Of a stretch of DNA of 64,000 bases, positions 50,974-59,455 are shown piece after piece. Made by a program: the position numbers and the translations under genes. Origin of the DNA: Actinomycetes bacterium (GTDB taxonomy: Bacteria; Actinomycetota; Actinomycetes; Mycobacteriales; Mycobacteriaceae); the NCBI GenBank assembly GCA_029780675.1, contig JAKOYE010000224.1, forward strand, positions 56,591 to 120,590, read 5' to 3'. The notes under the pieces were generated by a model that was not told the DNA's origin, did not search any database, and saw nothing but the letters and a program-made list of their open reading frames with translations. Within the stretch, counting starts at the first letter, position 1, and the number at the start of each line of letters is the position of its first letter.

Positions 50974-51393
50974 TCAGCGGCCGGTGTAACCCGCCTCCGT
51001 CAGGGCGTCGAGCACGGCCAGCGGATCTCCGCCGAGGTCCCAGCGGCTGAATACCAGCAGCGTGTCGTCGGTGGCCTCGATCTCCAGCAGACGAACGCGA
51101 CGACCCAGCCGCCGGAACTCGGTGATGCGGACCGATACGATATCGCCCGGCCTCAGCGTCCGGGTGGTGAACCATCCGCGGTGCACCAGGCCCGCTGTCG
51201 TCAGGGCCAGTCGCGGCCGAGCGCGCCACGACCCCGCCGCGAATGCCAACAGGCCCAGGGCCGCCAAGCCGGTCAGCACCTGTCCCGGAACATCGCCGCG
51301 CAGAGCGACGAAACCGCCCGCCATCAGCACCCCGGCGACCGCCACCGCGATCACCGAACCCGGCTGCGGTCCCCAGTTCCCGGAGTTATCCAC
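50974..51393 (-). CDS. PH-like domain membrane protein (Rv0010c-like)
   Basis: 139 aa with two N-terminal transmembrane segments (SVIAVAVAGVLMAGGFVALRG and VLTGLAALGLLAFAAGSW). A small beta-rich domain follows (RPRLALTTAGLVHRGWFTTRTLRPGDIVSVRITEFRRLGRRVRLLEIEATDDTLLVFSRWDLG), of the bacterial PH type. The apparent GTG start (51393) is formed from a DnaA box, so the annotated first residues (DNS) may reflect that box. Function unknown; adjacent to crgA. Confidence 0.87.
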   Translation of the reverse strand: MDNSGNWGPQPGSVIAVAVAGVLMAGGFVALRGDVPGQVLTGLAALGLLAFAAGSWRARPRLALTTAGLVHRGWFTTRTLRPGDIVSVRITEFRRLGRRVRLLEIEATDDTLLVFSRWDLGGDPLAVLDALTEAGYTGR

Positions 51394-51407
51394 AGGAGTT
51401 GTCCACA
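51386..51407. promoter_or_regulatory. Pair of perfect DnaA boxes over the Rv0010c-like start
   Basis: TTATCCACA (51386-51394) and TTGTCCACA (51399-51407), both exact, same orientation, 4 bp apart. They cover the start codon and leader of the PH-like gene and lie about 30 bp from the end of crgA. Confidence 0.85.
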
Positions 51408-51438
51408 GTGGGGATGAATCACACGGGTGTGATTGTGG

Positions 51439-51720
51439 TCATCGCCAGCGCATCGTCAGGAGCAGGCCGGCGATCATGAAGCCGAACGCGATCGCGTAGT
51501 TCCACGGCCCGAGATCGGACATCCACTGCAGCGGTTGCGGCGTGTTGTAGCCCGAGGCCGCCAACTGGAACACGAGCAACCAGATCAGGCCGATCAGCAT
51601 CAGGCCGATGAACAACACGACGAACCACACGCTCGACGGGCCGGCCTTCACCTTGACCGGGGTGCGGCTGACGGAGTTGATCGTGAAGTCGGTCTTCTTG
51701 CGGACTTTCGACTTGGGCAT
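51439..51720 (-). CDS. crgA: Cell division protein CrgA (Rv0011c)
   Basis: 93 aa, exactly the family length. The cytosolic start [25 protein letters not shown] is followed by two transmembrane helices ([24 protein letters not shown] and [20 protein letters not shown]) and a periplasmic loop. CrgA links FtsZ, FtsI and CwsA at the septum. GGAAGGTGG precedes the ATG; a TAATCT -10 lies on the minus strand at about 51767-51772. Confidence 0.97.
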   Translation of the reverse strand: MPKSKVRKKTDFTINSVSRTPVKVKAGPSSVWFVVLFIGLMLIGLIWLLVFQLAASGYNTPQPLQWMSDLGPWNYAIAFGFMIAGLLLTMRWR

Positions 51721-51832
51721 GGCCACCTTCCAGGCGTCGGTGCGACGATGGTGCCGACTGACTATGAGATTAAACCAGCCCAGATGGTGGCCCAGCGCAC
51801 GCAAGACTCCGCAGGAGGGCCGTTCCCGTGCC

Positions 51833-52564
51833 ATGAGCACGCGGTGGCGGTTCGCCGTGCCGGTGGTGTGCCTGCTGGCGGGATTACTCCTGGCCACTAC
51901 CCATACCGTGTCCGACGGCGGGCAGATTCGCGGAAGCGAAGCCCCCCGACTTGTCGACCTCGTTCGCGAGGCCCAGCGGGCGGTGGACGGCCTCGGCGGC
52001 CAACGCGACGGACTGGCCGCACAGATCGACGCCACGCACGGCGCCGCATTCGGCCCGGCATTGACAGCCATCGAGAGCCGGGCCGGCGAACTCACCGGTG
52101 AGGCCGGACTTGATGCGGTGCGTGGGCCCGGGGTGACCGTCACCTTGACCGACGCGCGCCGCGACGCCGATGGCCGGTTCCCCCGAGACGCCTCCCCCGA
52201 CGATCTGGTGGTGCACCAGCAGGACATCCAGGCGGTGCTCAACGCACTGTGGGGCGCGGGGGCCGAAGCCATCGCCCTGCAGGACCAGCGCCTCATCGCC
52301 ACCTCGGCGCCGCGATGCGTGGGCAACACCCTGCTTCTCGACGGACGTACGTACAGCCCGCCCTATACCGTGACCGCTATCGGCGACCCGACCGCGCTGT
52401 CGGCCGCGCTGGCGGCCGACCCGCAGATCCGGTTGTACAAGCAGTACGTCATCCGGTTCGGCCTCGGATACACCGAGCAGTCCGCCGACGACCTCGAACT
52501 GCCCGGCTACAGCCGTCCGGTCCGGATGCGTTACGCCCGGCCGGCGGGTCCGCTGGTCTACTGA
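51833..52564 (+). CDS. DUF881 family membrane-anchored protein (Rv0012-like)
   Basis: 243 aa. The N-terminal anchor is [22 protein letters not shown] short coiled-coil ([26 protein letters not shown]) follows, then the DUF881 domain ([76 protein letters not shown]). The function is unknown; the family is found near division genes in actinobacteria and firmicutes. ATG 51833 fits the size of the family. Confidence 0.9.
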   Translation: MSTRWRFAVPVVCLLAGLLLATTHTVSDGGQIRGSEAPRLVDLVREAQRAVDGLGGQRDGLAAQIDATHGAAFGPALTAIESRAGELTGEAGLDAVRGPGVTVTLTDARRDADGRFPRDASPDDLVVHQQDIQAVLNALWGAGAEAIALQDQRLIATSAPRCVGNTLLLDGRTYSPPYTVTAIGDPTALSAALAADPQIRLYKQYVIRFGLGYTEQSADDLELPGYSRPVRMRYARPAGPLVY

Positions 52565-52581
52565 TCGCCCGCCCAGGCGGG

Positions 52582-52587
52582 TAACCT
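52582..52587 (+). promoter_or_regulatory. -10 element for a leaderless transcript (trpG)
   Basis: TAACCT, then 6 nt, then GTG 52594. This is why the start of the following gene is set at 52594 rather than GTG 52588. Confidence 0.6.
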
Positions 52588-52593
52588 GTGGCG

Positions 52594-53376
52594 GTGCGGG
52601 TCCTGGTGGTCGACAACTACGACAGCTTCGTGTTCAACCTGGTTCAGTACCTGGGCCAGTTGGGGGTCGATACCGAGGTCTGGCGCAACGACGACCCGCG
52701 GCTGACCGGGGAGGCCGAGCAGACGGCGGCCGCCAGGGAGTTCGGTGGGGTGCTGCTCAGTCCCGGCCCGGGCACCCCGGAGCGGGCCGGCGCCTCGATC
52801 GGGATGGTTCGCGCCTGCGCCGCGGCCGGCACTCCGCTGTTGGGGGTGTGCCTCGGGCACCAGGCCATCGGTGTCGCCTTCGGCGCGACCGTGGATCGCG
52901 CCCCGGAGTTGCTGCACGGCAAGACCAGCAGGGTCTTCCACGATGACGCCGGCGTGCTGCGGGGACTCCCGAATCCCTTCACCGCCACCCGCTACCACTC
53001 CCTGACGATCCTGCCGGAAACCGTGCCGGCCGCCCTCGAGGTCATCGGCCGCACCGCTGGTGAGACCCGCGGCGACGGTGCCGGGTCGGGTGGGGTCATC
53101 ATGGCGGTTCGGCACGTCGAACTGCCGATCCACGGGGTGCAGTTCCATCCCGAGTCGATCCTCACCGAGGGCGGCCACCGGATGCTGGCCAACTGGCTGG
53201 GGTTTTGCGGTGCGGCACCCGAGGAGACATTGGTGCGAAAGCTTGAACAGGAGGTGGCCGACACCGTCCGGCACGCCTTGGGCGCCACCTCGGACACGAA
53301 GACCCATGTCAGCCCTGATACGGCATCCGATGTGCCGTCCGATGTGATGCTCGCTAGGACGCGAACGACAGCGTGA
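52594..53376 (+). CDS. trpG: Anthranilate/aminodeoxychorismate synthase glutaminase subunit (Rv0013)
   Basis: 260-aa class I glutamine amidotransferase. The protein starts RVLVVDNYDSFVFNLVQYLGQLG, and then GVLLSPGPGTPERAG, the nucleophile Cys in LLGVCLGHQAIGVAFG, and the His-Glu pair in GVQFHPESILTEGG. It supplies ammonia to TrpE or PabB, for tryptophan or folate. The C-terminal 23 nt overlap the convergent pknB end. Confidence 0.95.
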   Translation: MRVLVVDNYDSFVFNLVQYLGQLGVDTEVWRNDDPRLTGEAEQTAAAREFGGVLLSPGPGTPERAGASIGMVRACAAAGTPLLGVCLGHQAIGVAFGATVDRAPELLHGKTSRVFHDDAGVLRGLPNPFTATRYHSLTILPETVPAALEVIGRTAGETRGDGAGSGGVIMAVRHVELPIHGVQFHPESILTEGGHRMLANWLGFCGAAPEETLVRKLEQEVADTVRHALGATSDTKTHVSPDTASDVPSDVMLARTRTTA

Positions 53377-55219
53377 TCTGCCCGGTGAAGTTGACGCCGG
53401 CACCCGGCGGCGGATTCTGGGTCACCACTGCGTTGTAGCGCTGACCGCTGTTCTGCACGTCGGGGCCTTTCACGAGGACTCCGGTCCAGCCCAGTCCCCG
53501 CAGATTCGGTTCGGCATCCACCCAGAACTGACCGATCAAGTTGGGCATGACAAACTGGTTGCCCTTGGACACCTTCAGGGTGATCGGGGAGTCTACCGGT
53601 GCGGAGGTGCCGACCGGCGGTTCGAGGGCGACCACCTCCCCCGCGGGCTGCGGACTGTCCACCGGGTCGGTGAGGATCGTCGGGAACCCGACGGTATTGA
53701 GGTTCTTCGTGGCCAGGTCGACGGTCTGTCCCGTCACGTCGGGGACGTCGCGGGTCTTGGGTCCACTACCCACGACGATGGTGATCTCGTTGGTGATCGC
53801 CGACGTCTGGTTGGCCGGCGGGACGGTGCTGATCACCTTGTCCTTGAGTTCGGGTGGCGACGGCGCGTCGGCCTGTTTGAACTTCCCGAATCCGGCGGCG
53901 GTGAGGCGCTTGACCGCGTCCGCATAGCTGAGAGTCGCGACGTCGGGAACCTCGCGCTGTTCGGGACCCGTCGACACATTGATGGTGATCTCATCCCCGG
54001 CGGCAACCGTGGTGGTCCCGGCCGGACTGGTGTTGATGACGTGATCGGGCGGTACCGTGCTGTCCGGCTTCTGCAGGGTGCGCACCTTGAAGCCCTTGTT
54101 CTGCAGCGCGGCGATCGCATCCGCCGATACCTGACCCCGGACGTCGGGAACCTGGATCGCGCTGGGCCTGCCGCCCGCGACGTTGATGACCAGGGTGATG
54201 ACCACGGTGAGAACACCGAGGATCGCCGCTGCCATCAGCCAGCGGCCGACAGCCCTCCGCGGAGTCGGGTAGTCGTAGCCCACTGGTCCGGCACCGGCGC
54301 CGGCGACGCGCGGGCCGGGGCGCGAGGTCATCATCAAGGTCCGGTCGGCGGCGGTCAGCACCTTGGGGGCCTCGGGCTTCTCCCCGCTGTGAACCCGGAC
54401 CAGGTCGGCGCGCATCTCGGCGGCGCTCTGGTAGCGGTTGTCAGGATTCTTCGCCAGCGCCTTGAGCACCACGGCGTCGAGTTCGGCGGAGATCCCCGGA
54501 TGCTTCTGCGACGGTGCAACCGGGTCTTCGCGGACATGTTGATAGGCCACCGCCACTGGGGAGTCACCGATGAAAGGCGGTTCCCCGGTGAGGATTTCGT
54601 AGAGGACGCAGCCCAGCGAATACACGTCGGACCGGGCGTCGACCCGCTCGCCGCGAGCCTGCTCCGGCGACAGATACTGAGCGGTACCGATCACCGCGGC
54701 CGTCTGGGTGACGCTGTTCCCGGTGTCGGCGATCGCCCGCGCGATGCCGAAATCCATCACCTTCACCGCGCCGGTCTTGGAGATCATGATGTTGGCGGGT
54801 TTGACGTCGCGGTGGATGATGCCGTGCTGGTGGCTGAAATTGAGCGCCTGGCATGCGTCGGCGATGACCTCGATGGCACGCCGCGGTGGCATCGGACCGT
54901 CGTGATGGATGATGTCGCGAAGGGTCACTCCGTCGACGTACTCCATGACGATGTACGGCAATGGACCGGTGGCGGTCTCGGCTTCCCCGGTGTCGTATAC
55001 CGCCACGATGGCCGGGTGGTTGAGCGCCGCCGCGTTCTGCGCCTCGCGCCGGAAGCGCAGATAGAAGCTGGGGTCGCGCGCGAGGTCGGCGCGCAGCACC
55101 TTGATCGCCACATCCCGGTGCAGGCGCAGATCACGGGCGAGGTGAACCTCGGACATGCCGCCGAAACCGAGGATCTCCCCCAGTTCGTAGCGGTCGGAAA
55201 GCTGGTGCGGTGTGGTCAT
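53354..55219 (-). CDS. pknB: Serine/threonine protein kinase PknB with PASTA domains
   Basis: 621 aa. The kinase domain (about 10-275) has Lys40, HRD 136-138, DFG 156-158 and activation-loop Thr171/Thr173. A cytosolic linker follows, then one transmembrane helix (about 340-360). Four extracellular PASTA domains (about 362-621) sense muropeptides or lipid II. It phosphorylates CwlM, MurJ, FhaB and others to match wall synthesis to growth; PstP reverses this. The ATG overlaps the pknA stop (4 nt). Confidence 0.98.
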   Translation of the reverse strand: MTTPHQLSDRYELGEILGFGGMSEVHLARDLRLHRDVAIKVLRADLARDPSFYLRFRREAQNAAALNHPAIVAVYDTGEAETATGPLPYIVMEYVDGVTLRDIIHHDGPMPPRRAIEVIADACQALNFSHQHGIIHRDVKPANIMISKTGAVKVMDFGIARAIADTGNSVTQTAAVIGTAQYLSPEQARGERVDARSDVYSLGCVLYEILTGEPPFIGDSPVAVAYQHVREDPVAPSQKHPGISAELDAVVLKALAKNPDNRYQSAAEMRADLVRVHSGEKPEAPKVLTAADRTLMMTSRPGPRVAGAGAGPVGYDYPTPRRAVGRWLMAAAILGVLTVVITLVINVAGGRPSAIQVPDVRGQVSADAIAALQNKGFKVRTLQKPDSTVPPDHVINTSPAGTTTVAAGDEITINVSTGPEQREVPDVATLSYADAVKRLTAAGFGKFKQADAPSPPELKDKVISTVPPANQTSAITNEITIVVGSGPKTRDVPDVTGQTVDLATKNLNTVGFPTILTDPVDSPQPAGEVVALEPPVGTSAPVDSPITLKVSKGNQFVMPNLIGQFWVDAEPNLRGLGWTGVLVKGPDVQNSGQRYNAVVTQNPPPGAGVNFTGQITLSFAS

Positions 55220-56457
55220 CGCGGCGTCCCGCCGTCGTAGGGACTGGACACCGCCGTCAGCCACATGATGACGTCGTCGTAACCGCCGGTCCAACCGGAC
55301 GGCGCAATCGGTGCCGGTGTCGGAGCGGGGACGACGGTATCGGTGATGGTCTGTTCGACCGGCGGGATATTCCGTCGCTCCCGGTCGGCCAGCACGATCA
55401 GAATCGCGCTGATGATCGCCAACGTGCCCAGTACCCCGGCCGCCCACAGCAGTGCACGCTGGCCCGAGGTGAAAGAGCGCCGGACCGGCGCCTGGGGACG
55501 GTGCGCCGCGGTCCGCTGACGGGGCGTGGTGACCGGCCGGGGCTCGGGCAGCGCACGCTTGGCACCCGGGATCGCGGCCGGGCTCGCCTTGATCGTCGGA
55601 GCCGAGTTGGGCCGCGGTGGCCTGCGACCGGCCCGCACCGCGGCGACCGCGTCGGCGAACTGTCCCCCGTTGCGATACCGCATGGCGGGGTTCTTCACCA
55701 GGGTGATGTCGATCAGTTCCCGGACGTTGGGCGGCAGGTCGGCCGGCAGCGGGGCGGGAGTCTCCTTGATGTGCTTCATCGCGACGGTGAGCGCGCCGTC
55801 ACCGGTGAACGGGCGCTTGCCCGAAAGCGCTTCGTAGCCAACAACTCCCAGGGAGTAGACATCGCTCGCGGCGATGGCATCCTGGCCGAGGGCCTGTTCG
55901 GGGGCGATGTACTGGGCGGTACCCATCACCATTCCGGTCTGAGTGACCGGAGCGGCGTCGACGGCCTTGGCGATGCCGAAGTCGGTCAGCTTCACCTGAC
56001 CGGTCGGGGTGATCAGGATGTTGCCGGGTTTGACATCGCGGTGTACGAGACCGGCGGTGTGCGCGACCTGCAGCGCACGGCCGGTCTGCTCCAGCATGTC
56101 CAGGGCGTGTCGCAGCGACAGCCGCCCGGTGCGTTTGATGACCGAGTTCAGCGGTTCACCGTTGACCAGTTCCATTACGAGATAGGCGGTGCGGCCCTCA
56201 CCGTCCATATCGGTTTCGCCGTAATCGTGGACGGCCGCGATGCCCGGGTGGTTGAGCATCGCGACGGTACGTGCCTCGGCACGGAATCGTTCGACGAACT
56301 CGGGGTCGGAGGAGAACTCCTGCTTGAGAACCTTGACCGCGACCCGGCGGCCCAGTCGGCTGTCGACGGCTTCCCATACCTGGCCCATTCCGCCGGTGGC
56401 GATGAGCCGCTGCAGGCGGTACCGACCGGACAGCGTGACTCCTACGCGGGGGCTCAT
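55216..56457 (-). CDS. pknA: Serine/threonine protein kinase PknA
   Basis: 413 aa. The kinase domain (about 12-275) has Lys42, HRD 139-141, DFG 159-161 and activation Thr172/Thr174. A Pro/Arg/Ala-rich linker is followed by a single transmembrane helix ([23 protein letters not shown]) and a short outer tail without PASTA. It controls shape and division together with PknB. In M. tuberculosis its ATG overlaps the pbpA stop; here three 35-bp repeats intervene (see the mini-ORFs). The true start is ATG 56457, beginning [13 protein letters not shown]. Confidence 0.97.
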   Translation of the reverse strand: MSPRVGVTLSGRYRLQRLIATGGMGQVWEAVDSRLGRRVAVKVLKQEFSSDPEFVERFRAEARTVAMLNHPGIAAVHDYGETDMDGEGRTAYLVMELVNGEPLNSVIKRTGRLSLRHALDMLEQTGRALQVAHTAGLVHRDVKPGNILITPTGQVKLTDFGIAKAVDAAPVTQTGMVMGTAQYIAPEQALGQDAIAASDVYSLGVVGYEALSGKRPFTGDGALTVAMKHIKETPAPLPADLPPNVRELIDITLVKNPAMRYRNGGQFADAVAAVRAGRRPPRPNSAPTIKASPAAIPGAKRALPEPRPVTTPRQRTAAHRPQAPVRRSFTSGQRALLWAAGVLGTLAIISAILIVLADRERRNIPPVEQTITDTVVPAPTPAPIAPSGWTGGYDDVIMWLTAVSSPYDGGTPR

Positions 56458-56492
56458 TGCTTGCCTCGCTTCGCTCGGCTGCGGGGGCTCAT
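56454..56492 (-). CDS. Coupled mini-ORF 3, directly before pknA
   Basis: ATG 56492 to TGA: 12 codons, [16 protein letters not shown] lies 6 nt before the next ATG. Its TGA overlaps the pknA ATG as ATGA. The first four residues (MSPR) are those of PknA, showing the unit arose from the pknA start. Whether the peptide is made is unknown. Confidence 0.5.
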   Translation of the reverse strand: MSPRSRAKRGKQ

Positions 56493-56527
56493 TGCTTGCC
56501 TCGCTTCGCTCGGCTGCGGGAGCTCAT
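56489..56527 (-). CDS. Coupled mini-ORF 2
   Basis: ATG 56527 to TGA: 12 codons, [12 protein letters not shown]. It starts inside the stop of mini-ORF 1 (ATGA) and ends on the ATG of mini-ORF 3. GAGG is placed 6 nt before each start. Confidence 0.5.
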   Translation of the reverse strand: MSSRSRAKRGKQ

Positions 56528-56562
56528 TTCTTGCCTCGCTTCGCTCGGCTGCGGGAGCTCAT
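56524..56562 (-). CDS. Coupled mini-ORF 1, overlapping the pbpA stop
   Basis: ATG 56562 to TGA: 12 codons, [12 protein letters not shown]. Its ATG overlaps the pbpA TGA as ATGA, so ribosomes ending pbpA could start here. Upstream AGGGGG in pbpA is a fair ribosome site. Confidence 0.5.
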   Translation of the reverse strand: MSSRSRAKRGKK

Positions 56563-58034
56563 GAAACCCCCTGCAGCGCAGCCGCGATGGTGGCCCGGCC
56601 GATCGGCGCCGCCAGTGCCCCACCGGTGGCGGAGAGTCGGTCGCCGCCGTTCTCCACCAGCACCGCGACCGCCACCTTCGGACTCTGGGCCGGAGCGAAG
56701 GCGATGTACCAGGCGTGCGGCGGGGTGTTGCGCGGATCGGTGCCGTGCTCGGCCGTCCCGGTCTTGGAGGCGATCTGCACCCCGGGAATTGCCCCCCTCT
56801 GCTGGGTTAACTTCTCAGCGCCGATCATCAAATCAGTTAGCTTAGCCGCGACCTGGGCGGAGATCGCGCGCCGTTGTTGCTGCGGCGCGGTAGTGCTGAT
56901 GTCGGAAAGGTCGGGACCTTCCAGTCGGTCCACCAAATAGGGCTGCATGACCACTCCGGAGTTGGCGATCGCCGCGGCCACCATCGCATTCTGTAGCGGC
57001 GTGACGGCGACATCCTTCTGCCCCATGCTGGACATCCCGACGGCCGCCGCGTCGCCCAGAGCCCCGACCGTGGACTCGGCCACGTCCAGCGGTATCGGCG
57101 CGGGCTGGGTGTCGAACCCGAAGGCTTCGGCGGTGCTGCGCAGGGCATCGCCACCGAGACGGATGCCCAACTGGACGAATGCGGTGTTGCAGGATCGCTC
57201 GAAGGCCTCCCGCAACGATGCGGTGGGTTCGCTGCCGCAGGGTGCTCCGCCGTAGTTCTCGAGAGTCGCCGTGGAATTGGGCAGCGGAATCCGGGGCGCC
57301 GACGTCAACCGTTCGCTCTCGGGGATTCCGGCCTGCAGTGCCGCGGCGGTGGTGACCACCTTGAACGTCGACCCCGGTGGGTATCGTTCGGCCACCGCAC
57401 GGTTGGTCAGCGGCGCGTTCGGGTCGTCGCGCAGCTGCTGCCAGGCCTCCCCCTGGACACTGCTGTCGTGACTGGACAGCAGATTGGGGTCATAGGAGGG
57501 GGCGGACACCATCGCCAGGATCTTCCCGGTGGACGGCTCCAATGCGACCACCGAACCCTTGCAGGGTCCGTCGCAACCCTGCTGCATCGCCTGCCATGCG
57601 GCCTGCTGCACGCGCGGTGACAGGGTGGTGCCGACATTGCCGCCGCGGGGATCCCGGCCGGTGAAGAAGTCGGCCAGTCGCCGGGCGAACAGACGCTCAT
57701 CGGAGCCGTTGAGTACCGGATCCTCGGCCCGTTCCAGGCCCGTGCTGGAGAACCGCAGCGAGTAGAACCCCGTCACCGGGGCGTAGGCGAACGGTTCGGG
57801 GTATACCCGCAGGTAGCGGTAGCGCCCGTTGGTCGCCACCGAATTGGCCAGTAGTTGGCCGCTGGCGGTGATCTGCCCGCGCTGGCGGGAGTACTCGTCA
57901 AGCAACACTCGCTGGTTACGCGGGTCGGCTCGCAGGCTGTCGGCCCGCAGGACCTGGGTGATGGTGGCGTTGATCAACAGCAGCACCACCAGTGCCATGA
58001 CCATGATCGAGATTCGGCGTAGTGAGGTGTTCAT
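56559..58034 (-). CDS. pbpA: Penicillin-binding protein PbpA (Rv0016c)
   Basis: 491-aa class B transpeptidase. An N-terminal transmembrane helix (about 8-26) precedes the dimerisation region and the transpeptidase domain with STFK (222-225, Ser222 nucleophile), SCN (281-283) and KTG (424-426). Cys154, 158, 266 and 282 may form disulfides outside. It crosslinks peptidoglycan with RodA, and its gene overlaps rodA by 4 nt. It is required for normal division in M. smegmatis. Confidence 0.97.
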   Translation of the reverse strand: MNTSLRRISIMVMALVVLLLINATITQVLRADSLRADPRNQRVLLDEYSRQRGQITASGQLLANSVATNGRYRYLRVYPEPFAYAPVTGFYSLRFSSTGLERAEDPVLNGSDERLFARRLADFFTGRDPRGGNVGTTLSPRVQQAAWQAMQQGCDGPCKGSVVALEPSTGKILAMVSAPSYDPNLLSSHDSSVQGEAWQQLRDDPNAPLTNRAVAERYPPGSTFKVVTTAAALQAGIPESERLTSAPRIPLPNSTATLENYGGAPCGSEPTASLREAFERSCNTAFVQLGIRLGGDALRSTAEAFGFDTQPAPIPLDVAESTVGALGDAAAVGMSSMGQKDVAVTPLQNAMVAAAIANSGVVMQPYLVDRLEGPDLSDISTTAPQQQRRAISAQVAAKLTDLMIGAEKLTQQRGAIPGVQIASKTGTAEHGTDPRNTPPHAWYIAFAPAQSPKVAVAVLVENGGDRLSATGGALAAPIGRATIAAALQGVS

Positions 58035-59455
58035 GTCCTGCCGATCACCTCGGTGCGGGCGGCGGCGATCGGCGTGCTGGCCCGCAGTGGCCGTCGGGCG
58101 GCGTGGCTGATCCGGATCAGGATTGCCAGAAGGAGGTAGTTGGCGACCAGGGACGAACCACCGTAGGACATCCACGGAGTCGTCAGGCCGGTCAGTGGAA
58201 TCAGCCCGGTGACCCCGCCGACGACGATGAAAAGCTGGATCGCCAGGGTCGAGGCCAGACCGGCGGCCAGCAGCTTGCCGAAGCTATCCCGGACCGCGAT
58301 CGCCGTCCGCAGACCCCGCATGATGACGATCGTGTAGAGCAGCAGCACGCCGGCCAGGCCCGCCAGGCCGAGTTCCTCGCCCACGACGGCGATGATGAAG
58401 TCGGTCGAGGCGGCCGGGACGGTGCCCGGCTGGCCGTTGCCCAGGCCGGTCCCGAACACCCCCCCGGTCGCGAAGCTGAACTTGGACTGCACCATCTGGT
58501 AGCCGGCGCCCTCGGGGTCCGCGAACGGATCGAGCCAGTTCTGCACACGGCCGCGAACATGGGCGAACAGGTGATACGCCACCAGGCTGCCCGCCCCGAA
58601 CAAGGTCAGACCGATCGCCACCCAGCTGAAACGCTCGGTCGCGATGTACACCATGACCAGGAACGACGCGTACAGCAGCAACGACGTGCCCAGATCCTTC
58701 TCGAACACCATCACGCCGATCGAGATGATCCAGGCCGCCAACAGCGGTGCCAGGTCACGGGGGCGGGGCAGGTCCATACCCAGGACGTGCTTGCCGGCGC
58801 TGGCGAACAGATTGCGTTTGGCCACCAACACACCGGCGAAGAAGACCAGCAGCAGGATCTTGGAGAACTCAGCCGGCTGAATACTGAAGCCGGGCAACCG
58901 GATCCAGATCTTGGCCCCGTTGGTCTCTGAGAGGCTTGTCGGCAGTAGAGCCGGGATGGCCAACAGAACCAGTCCGGTCGCCCCACAGATGTAGTCGTAG
59001 CGGGCGAGCAGTCGATGGTCCTCAAGGAACACCACAACCAGGCAGAAGCCGATGACGGCGGCCAGGGTCCACAGCATCTGCTGCCCGGCGCCCGGGCCGT
59101 CGGAGTCCCCGGCGACCAGGTCCAGTCGGTGGATCAGGACCAGGCCCAGCCCGTTGAGCAGCGCGACCACGGGCAGCAGCAACGGGTCGGCGTACGGTGC
59201 GAACCGCCGGATCACCAGGTGGGCGCCGACGAACAGGGTCAGGAAGCCCAGCGTGTAGGCCAGCAGGTCCCAGGTCAGTCCCTGCTCCTGATTGGCCTCC
59301 ACGATCAGCCGTGCCACCCCGGTGATCAGCGTCGCGAAGCACACCAGGGCCAGTTCGGAGTTCCGGCGGGTGGGCATCGCCGGCGCCAGGGTGACGGCTG
59401 GTTGGGGAGCTGTTGTGGTGGGACGCTCGCCTTTGGTCTTCGCGCGCGCCGTCAC
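58031..59455 (-). CDS. rodA: SEDS peptidoglycan glycosyltransferase RodA
   Basis: 474 aa with about 10-12 membrane helices. SEDS motifs are GFSIQPAEFSKILLLVFFAG, MVFEKDLGTSLLLYASFLVMVYIATERF (catalytic Asp in EKDLG), GLGNGQPGTVPAASTDFIIAVVGEELG and LTGLTTPWMSYGGSSLVANYLLLAIL. It polymerises glycan strands with PbpA. Start GTG 59455 overlaps the pstP stop. Confidence 0.96.
   Translation of the reverse strand: MTARAKTKGERPTTTAPQPAVTLAPAMPTRRNSELALVCFATLITGVARLIVEANQEQGLTWDLLAYTLGFLTLFVGAHLVIRRFAPYADPLLLPVVALLNGLGLVLIHRLDLVAGDSDGPGAGQQMLWTLAAVIGFCLVVVFLEDHRLLARYDYICGATGLVLLAIPALLPTSLSETNGAKIWIRLPGFSIQPAEFSKILLLVFFAGVLVAKRNLFASAGKHVLGMDLPRPRDLAPLLAAWIISIGVMVFEKDLGTSLLLYASFLVMVYIATERFSWVAIGLTLFGAGSLVAYHLFAHVRGRVQNWLDPFADPEGAGYQMVQSKFSFATGGVFGTGLGNGQPGTVPAASTDFIIAVVGEELGLAGLAGVLLLYTIVIMRGLRTAIAVRDSFGKLLAAGLASTLAIQLFIVVGGVTGLIPLTGLTTPWMSYGGSSLVANYLLLAILIRISHAARRPLRASTPIAAARTEVIGRT

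Larger units (their letters stand above)
56458..56562 (-). repeat. Three 35-bp tandem repeats between pbpA and pknA
   Basis: Units 56458-56492, 56493-56527 and 56528-56562 differ by only 1-2 bases. Each contains an ATGAGC start and an AGCGAAGCGAGGCAAG ribosome-site-like stretch. The unit is 39 nt of ORF minus a 4-nt overlap, so each repeat shifts frame by one and keeps the ATGA overlap. Confidence 0.97.
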
